Part shown: in pieces, positions 1 to 13,369 of the stretch
How positions within the stretch are numbered: position 1 is the first letter of the stretch
Layout of the letters: every line of letters begins with the position of its first letter
Source of the DNA: Sclerurus mexicanus
Lineage: Eukaryota; Chordata; Aves; Passeriformes; Furnariidae
Direction: 5' to 3'
NCBI GenBank assembly: GCA_013396755.1
Contig: VWZF01006903.1
Location: forward strand, 1,088,968 to 1,152,967
DNA length: 64,000 bases
The notes under the pieces: model-generated
What the model was told of the DNA's origin: nothing
Seen by the model: only the letters and a program-made list of their open reading frames with translations
Database searches by the model: none
Program-made: the position numbers and the translations under genes

Positions 1-47
1 TTTTGGGTTATTTTTTTATGGAAGGTTTCTGACCTGCTGTATTTTAG

Positions 48-233
48 AGGATGTGCTACTGTGAAGGCTTGGATACCACAGAAGTGAAGCTCCCAATGCT
101 TCTCAATGGAGATCCTAAATCCTTTAGCACTAGAGAGGTGAATCAAAGCTCGGTTGAAGTGAGAGTCTGAGGCTTCTACTACTGTGGGATGTGACGTTTC
201 CAAGGCACCTCACTGTATGTAGGGAAGCCACAG
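48..233 (+). pseudogene. Possible decayed immunoglobulin V-like domain exon
   Basis: Read in one frame, this 186-base block begins after an AG at 46-47 and ends at a consensus splice donor (CAG|gtaagc, gt at 234-235). Its last 30 codons resemble the end of an Ig V-set domain: an SSVEVRV strand, then GFYYCG (the F-strand YYC signature), then GTSLYVGKP (a G-strand GTxLxV followed by KP). A CYC near the start could hold the first cysteine, but the spacing to YYC is about 45 residues, shorter than the usual 65-70, and no core tryptophan is in place. In-frame TGA codons at 168-170 and 192-194 break the frame. If real, it is a non-functional exon of an immunoglobulin-superfamily receptor whose other exons lie to the left of the window. 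A chance resemblance is the main alternative. Confidence 0.25.
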
Positions 234-3200
234 GTAAGCTGTGATGGCTGGAATTAAAAGCCTTCTCCAAAGCCCAGTGACTTCAATAGGTCCTCAATTA
301 GCCCTTAAGGTGTGCTTTTCTCTTGGTGGGGAGCCGGCAAGAAGGTCATAAATAAACTTGGCTCAGCCTTAGGGGGCTGCTTTGGATTTGGTTCATGTAT
401 GCATGAGTGCTTTCTCTACTCCAGCTTGCCTTCTTCTCTGATAATGTACGTAGGATGATGAAAATTTGGGTGCCACATCTATGATGATGATCTCTTGTGG
501 ACAGGCTGGTAAGCCAAGGCCCACGTGTGATCTGCTCAGTGAGCTGCAGATACTTTTATTCATTATCTGCAGGCCCCTGGAAGAGGGGTACTTATGTACA
601 AGTTACAGTGAAATTAAAGCTGGAGGAACAAGTCGGCCAAGAAAACTGGATCAGGGATGGTCATCAAGCTTGGAAAAGCAGGAAGGTCACTGTACAGTGG
701 CCTGAGTTATTGGGGGATTGAGCACATTTCAGTAGGTTGATGCAGAAAGGTGAGGAGAATCAGAAACCTCCTGTGGAGCTGGAGCTGTTCAGCACCTCTG
801 GGGTTTGACTGCAGCACATTTGACTTATCTGCATGATCTGCACCAAGTGTGGCTCTGCTGCTTTGTTATTTACCTGTGAAGTGCTGTAATGCAGAATAAG
901 CTTTGTCTTTCACTGAATTCCCTGTGCTCTCACAGGAGTTAAAAGGATTGTGACGGTACAACTTGTGTGCATGCAGAATTGCTACCCGGAAAAAGACCCA
1001 CCTGCTGAAATAAGTGTCAGAAATATATTTGGCGTTTTTTAGGCTTTTGGTTAATGCTTCTGTAGTGTTCAGTAACAATAGAAAGATGGTGCTTTGGGGC
1101 TGGAGTAGCTGTTTGCTATTGGCGAGATAAAAAATCCTCATGCAGTTGTTGTTGGTTTAGGTGAGGAAATAGTCAACATGGCACTAATTTGGCACTGGAG
1201 CAGAAATGTCAGAAAGGATTGTGAAAATGCACTGATGGTAGCAATTATATTGATAACCTACCATTCCCAGAAGTGCAGAAATCAATCTTGCACTGACAAG
1301 ATTCTGACAAATTTCTATGAAAATCAAAAAGGAATCAATATTAATTGTGGGATAGAAACAGTGCTGAGGACTTTCTCGCTTTGCATGGTTTTCCCCTTTC
1401 TTTATTCTTTTTCATCTTCCTCCAAACAACTTGGTTGAAAACACTGTAAATGAGAGAAGCAAGAGAAACATTAAACAAGTGTCATTAGATATGTAGAGTG
1501 GCTGCCTGACTAACGTGGCTTTCTTTAAATCTACCTGTATGTAGTATTTTAATAGCATTGACATTTAGGAGGAGTGCTCTCTGGGAGTCCCTTGTTCTGT
1601 GCTGAGGAGTATGGGGGGTTATGTTACTGATACTGAGTTTTACACCTTTTTTCTCCTCTGACAGCTCTACAGCAGAGGATTAGAAACAATTTACCTTTTG
1701 TCCTGCCATTAGTTAACTAGATGAGTTCATTGCTCTGTTGAAAGGACGCACTCCTACAGTTTCACCTACCTGGCTGATCCTTTACTCACAGCTGTGTGCC
1801 TTGTAATAATTTTATTTGGTGGTAAATGAAAAGTTCTGACACTCCCCAAACTTCTCTTGCCTCCCTTCTTTTCAGCAGTGCTAAGAAAACTTCTCAAAAT
1901 CTTTTTTCTAGACCTTCGGTGTGTCACCAACCATACACTTTGCACTGCATTTCATTTTGCTTTTCACACTGTAGTGGATTTAATTTTAGTTGCAACACAT
2001 ATGGAAAGGGAGGTTTTGGACCTCGAGAGAGCTTTCCAGTTTGAAATATAAGTGAACTTGTGACTGGGGAGCTGAAATAAAAACCAGGTGTTTTGAACGC
2101 ACTGAACGTGTGGGTTTTGCCTTCAGATTTTCAGTTTGCTCCTTGCAGGTGTTTCTGAACAGAAGTGTTCTGGCACCTGAAGTGAGCTGAAGCGGGTCAC
2201 GCAGGCTTACAGTGATGGGAAGAAGGGAGTCAAGTTGTGTCCCATCTGCATTCTGCTGCTGCTCATTAATTGACAACCTGCCACTATCAGCAGTATGAGC
2301 AAGAAAACTGGAGGCTTTGGACTCTATTAGATCAGGAGCATTAAGTTTGGCTAGAAATTGCTGAATTAAATGCTTTAACAAAACCTCAGTTAGAAAAGAA
2401 AGCACACTTTGTTTCTCAAAGCCATATCTCCTCGGAAATGTACGTGCACCCAGCTGCCCAGGCAAAGCACTGACTGTGTGTTGCAAACTTGTGTGATGGA
2501 GATCTGTGACTCTGAACTGCTGCAGAGGTTCAGGAAGGACCAATGTATTCTTACTGTGAGTCATAACCAGGCCAGAGCCTTGTACTGTGCAAAATGCTGC
2601 GTTTCCGCAGAGAGTGGGGAGTGCTAGAGAGAGAAAGTTTGCGTTCTCATAATGAGGAAATAGTGTGAATGTAGGTCATCATAAAGGCCTACAAAGGAGT
2701 GGGAGGGACGCTACCTGCTCCCTTGCTCGCTGTGACCTTGTGAGGTGCTATTTGAAAGGGCGGTGAAAGGCTCAGATTGAGCTTTCTTGGGACTCTCTCA
2801 GAGCCTGCAAGCCCAAGGACCAAGAGGAGTTCTCAGGCTGGGGGGAGAGCAGGGGGATGTGGGTGGGAGGGAAGTGTTCTGTCATCTCGGGACCATCTGA
2901 GGCTCGAAGGGTGACTGTAATGGGTTCAGTAGCTTGCTTTTTGCAGGAGCAGGGTTATTTAAAATAACCCTGATATCCAGTATCTACCACCCTCTCCAGT
3001 TCTTCCTCCTTTGATTGTCTAATGGTTGAATTTTTTAAATAATCTCAACGTGGTGTGGTGTAGTGTGAGTGTAGTGCCAAGAAGTGTGGATTGCAAACCC
3101 TGCTTTGTTCTACAGTAAATGGATTTACAGGACATGTAGTGATGTAATTAGAATATTGCAACAGCCTTTTTAAATCTTAATTAGCACCACCAGATTAGCA

Positions 3201-6200
3201 ACTCAAAGAAAACTGTAATGCCAGCACCTAACAAGCTTCTTGAGTCAAAGAAAATTAATCCCAAATTACTTACAAGTGACTCTCCTATCATGAATATAGA
3301 GCAGGGGAAGTGACTCCTTAAAGAAAACCAAGTAATTCTTCTATTGGAAATGGGATTAAATGAATTTAGTTTGCCATGCAGAAACTTGTGTACCAGAATT
3401 GCTGCTCAAATTCACAGGCTGGCCTGGCTCTGAAAAGTTTTGAACAGAACTGGTCACTGAAATGAATCCCCTAATGCAAAGAATTTTTGAAGTTATATCG
3501 TTTTAGTTCTGGGTCTCAGATTAGCATGACCAGCTTGTCTTGGGCATTTTCAGGAGTTCAAAATGCCCAGCAGTCATGTAAATCAAGTTAATTTACAGCA
3601 CTTAGTTTCTAGGTTTTTTAAATATAAATTAACCTGTCTTCTGAAACAAAAACAATGTTCTCCTTCATCAAAAGGAGTTGTGTTTAGCAAGGTCATAATA
3701 TTCCACACTTTCAACTTAAATGTTTAAAAAAATCCAACCAACAAAACTTGGTGTGACTCTCTTTCCACAAGAGGCTGAGCTTTAACAAGTTCTTGTTTTC
3801 TGGGGGAGAAATGTCTCTGTGAAATTCCCAAGAGTTTTCACTTCAAATGATGTTCCATAGGAACTAATGCATTTTGGTTTGGCACCCCAGTGCATTTTTC
3901 ATACTTTCAGTGAAGCAAAATGTGTGTTGAATCAGTCATGCCTGGAATATTCCATGTCATGTGATTGTTCCTGTTGTGTACAACCATGACTTCTTTGGTT
4001 TTCATTTTATGGGCATTTTAACATGCTTTGGCACTCTTTCTTTCTTGCTGAGTGCATGCCAAAACGTAATTCTTCATAACTTGAAGTTCAGGCACTGAGG
4101 TTTTTCCGTCTTTCTTCCAAAGTAGGCCAGGGTTGCTGTCTGTAGCAGTGAAGATTTTCTGGCAGCTGATGGTGGCTGGGGGTAGCACTGGAAATAGCAG
4201 AGCAGCACAGTTGGTTTACGTGTTAGAAAAAGGCATCTAAACGTAAGGACTACTGAATGGCCAAGCAGGTTGCGCACCCTTTTTATCCAGGTCTTTTTCT
4301 CTGGCAGAAAAGTTACAAATATGCTTTCAGAGACCCCAAGAAACGTGTGCATTTCAGTACACAGAGCATCTTCACATAGTGAAATGGGTCTCTGCATTTC
4401 CTCTGTGCAGCGGGATTCTTTGCATGGTTTTGTGCTTTGTTCCATTGTGCAACTCTCTAGTCTGGACAGTTTTGCTCTTCTGTTTTTTCACCAGGGCTGT
4501 TGAAATTCTGGGAAAGTAGCCCTTAAAACTGGTAGCACCAACTTCTGTGTGAGGCAGCCAGCTGAGTATAGTATATGTGAAGAACATCTTTTATCTCCAT
4601 ATAAAACCCTAGCCCTGGATTGCTTTAAGAATGAAATTTATTCTATTATAAAAAAAAAATAAAAAATTCATCCTTTATTTTATACTTCTTTTTACTAAAT
4701 ACAGCCAGTAGAGTTCAGTGGTGGCCATGCTCATCCAATTGTTGAATGAGTTTGTCTATTAAACCTGCCGAGCCTTATTTTCAAAGACAGATGTTGCATT
4801 ATACTCTGCGGGTCTATTGCACTGTCTCTTAAAGGCAAGTTTGGCCTTCCTTGAATTTCAGTGTAGAGATAAGCAATCAGAATAGTGTTGACAAAACAAT
4901 AGGGGTTTTTGTGACTTTAAAACAAAAACAAACAACTTGGCTTTCTTACCTTGTTCTTGTGCACAAATTCTGAAATTCTTTACTGAATACTAGAAGGTTG
5001 TGAAATAGAGATAGCTCTGGACTGAGGATGAGAATATCAGCCGAGGCCGTCAACTTCTGTTTTGCTTTTGCTAAACTCTTTTGCTATTTGGCAACAAATA
5101 ATTTATAGCTTTGGTTAAACTTCCATCAAAGAAGATTTTTTTAGTTTGTGCTTTTGCTGTAGCACTGTTTTGGCACCTTGTGGACAGCGTTTGAACTCTG
5201 GTAAACAAAACAAAAAGAAAAAAGTGAGAATTCGGAACCCACTGTCTAATCCAACCTCTCACAGATTCAAATATGAGTTACAAACTCCACTCAAACTGAA
5301 ATTTCCCCAGGCTTCTGTGGTAGACTTTGGTCCCCTCTTAAATACTAAGAACAGTTCCCTTTTGCTAGAGCAGCTCTGTCTGACTTTTGAAGCAGAGGGT
5401 ATGAAAGCCACGTGACAAACACCTCTCTGTTTACAGTGACAATTCTGTGCCTGTGCAGTACGGGCAGAGCGGCAGCACCCTTTGAGAAGCCACAGCATGT
5501 GGTCTCTCAAGCTTTAATTTCCACAGTTTGAGCATTTTTCTATAGCCTTATGATGAAATCTCCCTGCCCAGGTCTGGACTGAGGCTTCTTAAATATCTCT
5601 TGTTTCCATTTCAGGAAATGGTCATTTACTTTTCTTTCTGAAATGGCCTTTGGAAAAGTCAACCATATGCCTCATTGCTTATAAGAATAATAAATATCTT
5701 TGGGCTTTGGCAAATCCTTAGCTAAATGACTTCAGGGTCAATTTTCTCTAATAGACTTAGGCACTTGGTGCATGCTAATTTCTGGAGGAAAAAGAACAAA
5801 GGAGGTTTCTAGAGGAGAAAGCATTTTGAAGAGTGACTGTATGGCAGTTTTCATGAGTGAAACATTTCCCTGTAAACACAGAGAAGGCACTTTGAGTCCT
5901 GTTTGACCTGCTTTCACCCAACTCTTCTTGCAACAGTTCGTGGAATCATGGCAAATGGTGAATTAAATGGATGTGGACACCAACCATGTCGTTCTCTGCC
6001 AGGTGCCCACCAAAGGCTGTCACCAGCGCTGTCAGGTTTTTAACCTGGGTGTTGAGGCGAATCAGACCAAGTTCACCACAGGCACCTCACCTGTACCTGG
6101 GAGCAGGGGCTGAGCTCAGTGTTGCCCTTCCCTGTCCCACTTGTGCCTCAGGAGGTCACTGGGCCTTGCTCTTACCCTTTGACCATGGCAAATAAACGTG

Positions 6201-8597
6201 CTGTTTCTGCTGCGGTTCTGTTATTCCTGCTTTTCTTGCACTGATTAACCCAGTCAAGCCTCACACTTTGACTTGCACTTGCAACTTCTCTTTGAAAGGG
6301 AAGAACAAAAGCAAAACGCTTGCTGTTTTGGCTGATGGCTGATCGTGGGGAGAGCAGTGACAAATGGCTGTGTTTACTGGGAAGGCTTTCATAAGTTGCA
6401 TTTGATGGTGCTGTCAGAGGGGTTTTTCAAGGACAAGTTAGAGTATCAAAGGGGCTCGTGGCACTGGTGGTCAGCAGTTGTCAAATGAAACGTAATGACA
6501 GTGAGTGAGGCAGTGCTTCAAAGGGGTCTGTCTTGGGCACAGAGAGATGAGACTCCAGTCGAGGTGCTCCAGAGGTCCTTCGCTCTGACCTCGTAAGATA
6601 ATTAGTGACAAAGATTCCGGAGCTTTCCTTTGTGTTTGAAGGTTTTGTTTTTCTGTCTAAAGGGATACTTAGAGTGAACAGAAACCTAAACTGGGGAGAA
6701 GTACTGGCGCTTGAAGGAAGGTTTCAGAATGTCTATGCAGGGCCTGGATATGTTTCCTTGATGTTTTTTCTTTTTGAAGAAAGCACTGTGGAGGTACCAG
6801 CTCCCGCAGAGGTCGGTGGCAGTGGGTCAGTGCTTCTGAGTGTCGTTAGATTAGACCCAGTACAAAATCCCCCCATGCAACAGAGGTATGTCAGGGTGTG
6901 CAGGTTCTTTGGGATATAATTGTCCCAGGGGAACCATTTTGCTTGATGAGAGACTGACAGAGTCATTTCTGGTCCCTTATCAGTTTGCTTTTCTGTGTAA
7001 GGATCCGAGATTATCATCTCCTTGACAGTACCAGCTCCAAGACTTCCAAGTCATCTGTCTGTCTGGGCCCTCTTCATCTGTGGGCTGAGGGGGAGACAAA
7101 AATCTAAAAACTCCGAAAAACAGCGTGTCTGGGGCTCTGGGCTCCTGGATCCTTGGATGTTCCCAATATTTCCAAGCTGGAATAAAGCAAAATACTAAAA
7201 CTCCCCAACTCTCTGGGAACTGTAATTCTCTGCACAGCTCCCAGATATATTTAGAAAATTAATTTCAGGGTCTTTTGGTTTCAGCTTTTTCTTACATTTT
7301 CTTTAGAAACCCCCAGAGCTGAATTAACTTCCAGCATCTTCAGCGTGAATTCAGCTTCTACTGCTGCTGTAGCCACCAGCTGAGCACAGAGCAAAACCCA
7401 CCCCTGGTCTCACAGGGTCCTCTCTGGCAATAGTCATTGTCTCACCAGATGCAAATTGGCTGTTTCAGCTGAAGTCTCATTAGAGAAATATGAATAATGA
7501 AAGAGCTGGGGAGATGGATTGTTCTTTCCTCCCTCTTACAGGATAAGACCAGGTAGAAACTGAGTTTTTTCAATAGGGCAGCAAGACCTGTTCTCTAGAT
7601 AAATAAATAATTTCAGCTCAGAGAATTGTCAAACCAGAACTTAGGACCAGCACAGAATTCAAACAGACCCTTAGCACAGATGCAGGTGTGAAATAAACTG
7701 GGGGGTAATGGTGCTGAGCAGTGCAAAAAGCATGAGAAGGCTCCAAGTTCTCACAGTATGGTCTGTGCTGAGCAAAACTCTTCTTCCTCTTCCTCCCATC
7801 TCTGACCTGGGGCCAACAGTACTATATCTTATAATGGTATTGAAAAGGAGTAATATGGGAGAATTCTGAAATACATCTGAAATTTTAACACTAGATATAG
7901 CATCTGGCAACTTGTTTTAATAAAGGGCAGTATCTTATTTTTGTGGTGTTTCTGGCAGGGCCAGTTGCATTAGAAGTAGGAGGTGTGTTCTACTTCTGCT
8001 TTGTAGTAACATGTCATATGAAAGTGAAGAGCATTCTCTTGAGGGCTTTTTAGAGGGAAGACACTGCCATGGCAACTTTAGATGGAATCAAAAAATATTT
8101 GAGTTTATTTTGTCAGCACTGAACTGTGGTGCCTTGAATAGTCTGTGTTTCCTACGTACCTCCACTGGCTACACGGGAAAGTTAGGTACCGAGTTTTGAA
8201 GCTACACAGGCTGTTGCCTCTGACAAAGGGAAGAAACCCTGAGCTGCACTGTTTCAGTATTGGTGTGATATACGATGGACTGATTTTGGTCAGTCTTCCT
8301 GTGAAGGTCCTGCTGTCAGAGAGGCAGAATGGATCTGTGGTTATTCCCTGTTATTAACAGTAGATCATGTGCTACCTTATTTGTTTCTCAGCCATGCCTA
8401 GTAGTGAACGGGCAGGAGCAAACAACTGCAGTGTCTGGGGAGAGGGAGCTGATGGCTTTGTTTGGTGAACCTCCTACTCAGGGAGAACTTTTTCCTCTGT
8501 CTCTTTTCCCTTTTTTTTTTATTTTGTTTTTCTCTGTTATGATGCTGTTGAGAAATCTGAGTTTTGACTTGTGAGTCCTTTACTGCTCTTAAAAATT
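234..8597. other. Non-coding stretch, no recognised gene
   Basis: About 8.4 kb of mixed-composition sequence with short frames on both strands and no recognised protein or repeat family. The longest frame is 192 codons on the minus strand (1,986-2,564); it has no recognisable domain and is within chance expectation. Phrases near 60-310 of the type 'gacttcaatagg' recall old amniote repeats, but too weakly to call. Features that stand out are the 23-bp palindrome at 2,950-2,972, A/T homopolymer patches near 4,650-4,670, and a long T run near 8,508-8,530 immediately before the purine-rich block at 8,598. Confidence 0.6.
2950..2972. repeat. Perfect 23-bp palindrome (11-bp arms, 1-bp centre)
   Basis: The arm CAGGGTTATTT is followed by a single A and then its exact reverse complement AAATAACCCTG. 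The AT-rich centre could extrude as a small cruciform or serve as a dimeric protein-binding site. No flanking gene suggests a role. Confidence 0.9.
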
Positions 8598-9037
8598 ATG
8601 GAGAAGGTTGAGGAGATGAGGAAATTGTTGAAACAGTGTTTTGAGCAGCAAGTGGAAGATTTGGAGGAGCGGGGTAAGGAAAAGTAAAGACAAAAATTAA
8701 CAGTTACCCAATCTTTATAGAAATACCTCAATCTAAATAAAAGTATAGCAAGGGTAATAATTTTCTTAAACTGTTCTAAAAAATGTAGAGAAACCATTAA
8801 AATTCAATGATTAAAGCTAAAACACCAAGATTTGTCAAATTAAAGGCTGTCTTTTATAGCCAAGAAAAACGTTGTATACTCAAAAGACATGCTCGTAAAA
8901 GGATGCAGAGCAAACTTAGGCGTACTGTACGAAATAAACAGTAAAGCCTCACAGACTGTAGTAATAATTGGAGCAGTGTGGTTCAAAGGAGGCAAAAAGC
9001 TAGGGAAGTCAAAGCTCAGCTTGAACTGCTAAAATAA
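8598..9037 (+). pseudogene. Possible remnant of a coding sequence (A-rich, charged, coiled-coil-like)
   Basis: Two consecutive broken frames lie on the plus strand. The first (8,598-8,687) encodes 29 residues beginning MEKVEEMRKLLKQ, rich in E, K, Q and L with heptad-like spacing. The second (8,807-9,037) encodes about 75 residues in one frame, interrupted by a single TAA at 8,942-8,944. It contains KRHARKRMQSKLRRTVRNK and, after the stop, RRQKAREVKAQLELLK. The block is A-rich, unlike its neighbours. A GC-rich stretch begins just after it (about 9,125). This looks like a retrocopy or retroelement fragment that has gathered stops and a frameshift. I do not recognise the family, and low-complexity purine-rich DNA can mimic such peptides. 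Confidence 0.25.
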
Positions 9038-12000
9038 CGGGAGAAAATCAATTTATAGCAAAGTACAAGGCAAAACAAGGGCAATTACATTTGCTGAACT
9101 TGACAAAGAGCGTATTAGTGACTGGGGTGGTGCGAGGTGATGCTGTGGCAGAGCTCCTGGGGAGCTGGCCGGGGCAGGGGTGGCAGCTTGGCACTGGGCA
9201 GTGGGGCCAGGGCAGAGCGGAGTCCCTCTACGTGGGCTGCGTCCAGCACAGACGTAGTTCTAGAACATAAAAAGTACCTACAGGATAAGCAGGGAGCTTC
9301 TGTGAGAATGGCAGGTGGTGAGTTTCAGCCCAGGGTAGACAGAACTTTGCTGTGACTGTGAGATGTGTGGAGAACCTTCCAACTGACCCGGGAAGCTGCT
9401 TGCCCTGGGTGTGACCCAGTACTTAAACCCTTGACCAAGGTGGGATCAGCTGGAGTTACCACTCCTTCAGAATGTAAGCAAATAAGGAGATATTTGCCTT
9501 GAGAGCTGGAAAACATGCTCTCCCTCCCTGACTCTGCTCCAGAATTAACAGGGCCAAATGGCTCCAGATGTTGCTGGCACTGGGAATAGTTTCGATGTTC
9601 CTCGATCCATTTTCGGAAAGCAAGGCATCTTGTTTGCAGTTGGCATCAACAGTGAAGCTTCTCACCCTCTTAGGCTACATCGTGTACAGAACGTTACTCA
9701 TGTCTTGGCTAATAGAGGAGTGTTTCTCAGACATCATAATGCTGGGAGGCGCCTGCAGCAAAGGAACAGAATTTTTCCTCATTATTGTGTATGTGGCAAG
9801 GCACAGGAAGTATGGCCTGTGCAGAGGTGTAAAGGGGGATTTCTTTCTTTCTTGTTTGAACAGGCTGTTATTTCCTGATTGCATTTAATTTTTATAAGGT
9901 TTTGAAACTCACCGTGGGCTGTATTTCCTTCTTCTTGACAAGAAGCCCGAGGCTATGTTATTCCTTGTGATAAGTACATTGCTCACCAGGACTGGAACAG
10001 CGTGTTTTGATCGCCTGCTTTGTGCAGTTATTCTGCCCTGCCTTGCACAAGCAGCAGGGTGAGCTGGGGCATGGGGGTTTCTGCTAACCCCAGGCACCTT
10101 CAGGTCCTGTGGGGGGGAACGAGGGGCCAAGTCCGTGGGGATGGGTGGCACATGGTGCGGGAGCTGGGTGGTTTAGCCTTCACTGCAGATGGTCTCTGAG
10201 AAGGAGATAGCATCCGGACATTGGCTTCAGAGGTGACAGCAGAGCTTTATTAGGGTCCAAAGTGCACTGTACTTGTCTAGTGATTCAGAAAGTTATTGAA
10301 CAAATAAAACTGTGTAATGAATCTGCCTGAAAAGACAAAGCAGGTGGGAGGACAGCTGGTCAAGGTTTTAGTGGTCTTTTTCTCTCCTCTGTAATCTACG
10401 TTATTTTGAGTTGTATGTATGTCAGAAGTAAATATTTGTAGCTTTTTTTTCCAAAGCTCAACAAAAGATGTTTATAATCTTATCCATTTCATACTTTCAG
10501 CCAATTCAGGGCTGTGAAAAATACGTGCAATACTAAAAGCAGTCACTCTTTGCAGATGCCCACAAGTTTATTTGGAGCTAACTGCAGTTATGTAGCTATG
10601 ACAATGCGCAATATTGCATGACTACTGGAAATTTAGACTAAAGTGAGATGGAAGAAGAAACATGCCAAACAGTAATACCAAGCAGAGAAATATGTGAAGA
10701 AATCAATATTTCCCACTTGTGCAGCTCCCACATAGGGAAGGAATGTCAGTGATTTTCTCAGTTATTGTGAAAAGCATAAAAAATAGTAGTTGCTATAGTA
10801 AGGAATGCATTTAAAAGAATTCTTGGGGAAATACACAGTGATGGAAAAAAAAACCAAAAACAGGCTTAGGTTGCTCATTTCAGCTCATTAGGTGATCTGT
10901 AGCTGGAATACACTGGGAAAAAAGGTTGCCAGGCTACTTGTTCATCTTGCAGGACCTCAGCTTGGTCCCCAGCTGAGTCCAAGCTCATTTGTTTCTTCTG
11001 ATTACATGATCCAAGCGCAAACCTCTTTAGCAAGTTTGATGTAGTAATAAGAGAACGTTTGCCAGCACAGAGAGTAGGTACCCTGCCTTCCCAGCGAATG
11101 TCAGGGATGTTGGTATCAGGGACAGTCCAACTGTTAAAAATCAAGGGATTTTTGGGCTTTGCTAAATTGTATATGTTTCCTCCTGGATTTCAGCCATGTA
11201 GAATATGGAATATGTATTGTTAAGAACTTCTAAGAAAGCATTCAGCAAAAAAGTATTTTTGTAAAAGTACTAGTAAAGCAGCCTTGAAGAAATCACTGTA
11301 AGGGTTTCAGTACAATGGGTGATCACAGACAGCAGATGAGCTGCAATCAGAAGATGGCAAATAATCCTGCAATCTTTGCAAGCAAGTACATCTTAGAGCA
11401 TGCATATGAGGTAGATGGTAATATGCTCTTCCATGATGCCTGGCTTAGGTCCTTTACGTTATGGAAAGCTGAAAGAAGCATGGGCATTTAGCAACCCAGG
11501 TTGTCTTTGGCAATCTCTTTTTAAAAAAGAAAAAATGCAGCAGGAGGGTAAGCAGTCAGAATAAGTCTTCTCATTCATAGCTTGTTGATCACATGGTGAA
11601 AATATCTGGTGGCGGAGGAAGTATTGTCTTAGCAAAATGTTGCAAGAACAAATATTCCATAGCTTGTTCTATTTTGTGTTTCTGTTTGAAACACATGCAA
11701 GTTCAAATAGTTTGAAACTTGTCTAGTCATACCTTTCTTTACTTTAAATCCACAAATTCTGGAAGATGCTCACTGGGTCATGTAAATCATGAGGTAAAAA
11801 AAATGCCCAGGTGAAGAATTCCTAAAGTTTGCTCAGAGAATGAAGAAAAAAGGACATGAGAGTTGTAGAGAACGTTTTGTCCCTGCCATGCTGCTTTTGG
11901 CTTTTGAAGATTTCAGAGGATACAGGAAACATCTGCAAGGACTGTGATAAACAGTATGTCATTTTTGCAGTATAAGGTGTTTCGTGTTAGATTAGAAGTT

Positions 12001-13369
12001 AACATCTTGCTTTAGTCACCTTTGCGACATGAAAGGCATTACTAATGTCTGTACTTCCTCAGAAGAGCTGCAAAGTATTTGGGCCGAACTTTGAGTTTAA
12101 AAAAAAGTAAAAAATGGAAAGCACTTGTAATGGAAATTAGTTTATTTTTTTGCCTCTGCTCCAGGAAGGGCAACTTGAAGACACAAAAATCTTGTACGAG
12201 CATCCTGAGGGGACATAGGAGTGGTAAAAGAAATATAGTTCTTGTGTCCTTAATTATTACTTTAGTAACATTGTTAGTCTGCGTCAATGAATGGTTCTTC
12301 TAAAAGTCCTCTTAACAAAAATGAAGAAAGAAGGCACTTTATTTACATAAAACTTACTGCTTTTATGTCAAACGGGAGTGTGGGGAAAGGGAATACCCTG
12401 AGCAGAAGGGAGATGAGGAATCCTATTGCACTTTAGGCTTAAGGACATCTGTCTGCTTCCCTTTGCCCTTGCCCTGTGCTTCCAGAGCCCCTGGCTAAGG
12501 GCATAGCTGCTGCCCACAGCACTGGTGCCGGGGTAAAAGGTACCATTAATTTGCCCTTAAACAGCAGGGCTGTTTCTTTCTGTGCCTTCTGCAAGGAGGT
12601 GACGTGTGCAGACTCTTTCTGGCTTTGTCAAGCACAGGAACACAGTGTTGGTCTCAGGCTCTTGCCCAGGGTTGTTTATGCACAGTGACAGGCTTCAGTA
12701 AACCCAGCGGTGGGATGATTTCTGCCAAAATTAAGGCAATCTGATCATGCACAAAATGAAGCCAAATTAGGGCCACTGTGTTGTGGTTTTGTGTTTTTCC
12801 TTCTTCTTTTTTTTTTGGTCAACCATGTACCAGTATCAGATTTCTGGAAATGTCCTATTAGTATAAAACCAACCTCTTTCATGTAACTGCAGAAGGATAC
12901 ACAGGTTACAAATGCATGCCCCAAAGTACTAAATGGCAGAATTAATTGAGTGCAAGCACAGAAAGAAGCTGTAGGGAAGGCCTTTGGCCTGGGAGCGTGA
13001 CTCTGAGGTGCTTTGCAAGCTTAGAGGGCTTTGGCTGGCAGCCAATTCCCCTCTTCTGCTGTTTGGTTAAATGTTGACAAGACCCAAGAGGGGGTTTGAT
13101 CTGTGTCTGCAAAGCATGGGCTCCTAATGCCCAGGACAGGGGTCTCGCTGAGAGCCGGCCCCAGCCTGAGGAGTGGAGGTGCTCTCAGAGAGCTCCTGGT
13201 GCCTGTCCCCTTGTGTGGGTCTGACCTTTCTGCTCTCAACACTGCCGTGTCACAGCTGGGCTACTTGACATTATCTAGAGATTAAAGGCGAATTGTTCCA
13301 ACACTTGCAAAAATATGTGGTGGGAAAAGTCTGAAAAACTTGATTCTAAACAAGAAAAACTGGTCAAGA
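9038..13369. other. Non-coding stretch, no recognised gene
   Basis: A GC-rich patch near 9,125-9,240 is followed by ordinary AT-leaning sequence. Overlapping frames near 9,558-9,888 (106 codons each on +) encode no domain I recognise. A pseudo-exon-like block at 12,165-12,223 has a strong acceptor (a T-rich tract ending in tgctccag) and a fair donor (G|gtaaaag), but nothing else supports it. No repeat family was recognised here. Confidence 0.6.

Noticed and set aside
466..721. Overlapping frames near the left edge with a WKRGTYVQVTVK phrase resembling an antigen-receptor J segment
   Set aside because: No recombination signal (heptamer/nonamer) precedes it and no donor follows at the expected place; probably coincidence next to the Ig-like relic.
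1986..2564. Minus-strand open frame of 192 codons
   Set aside because: Same chance argument; no recognisable motif, signal or neighbouring exon.
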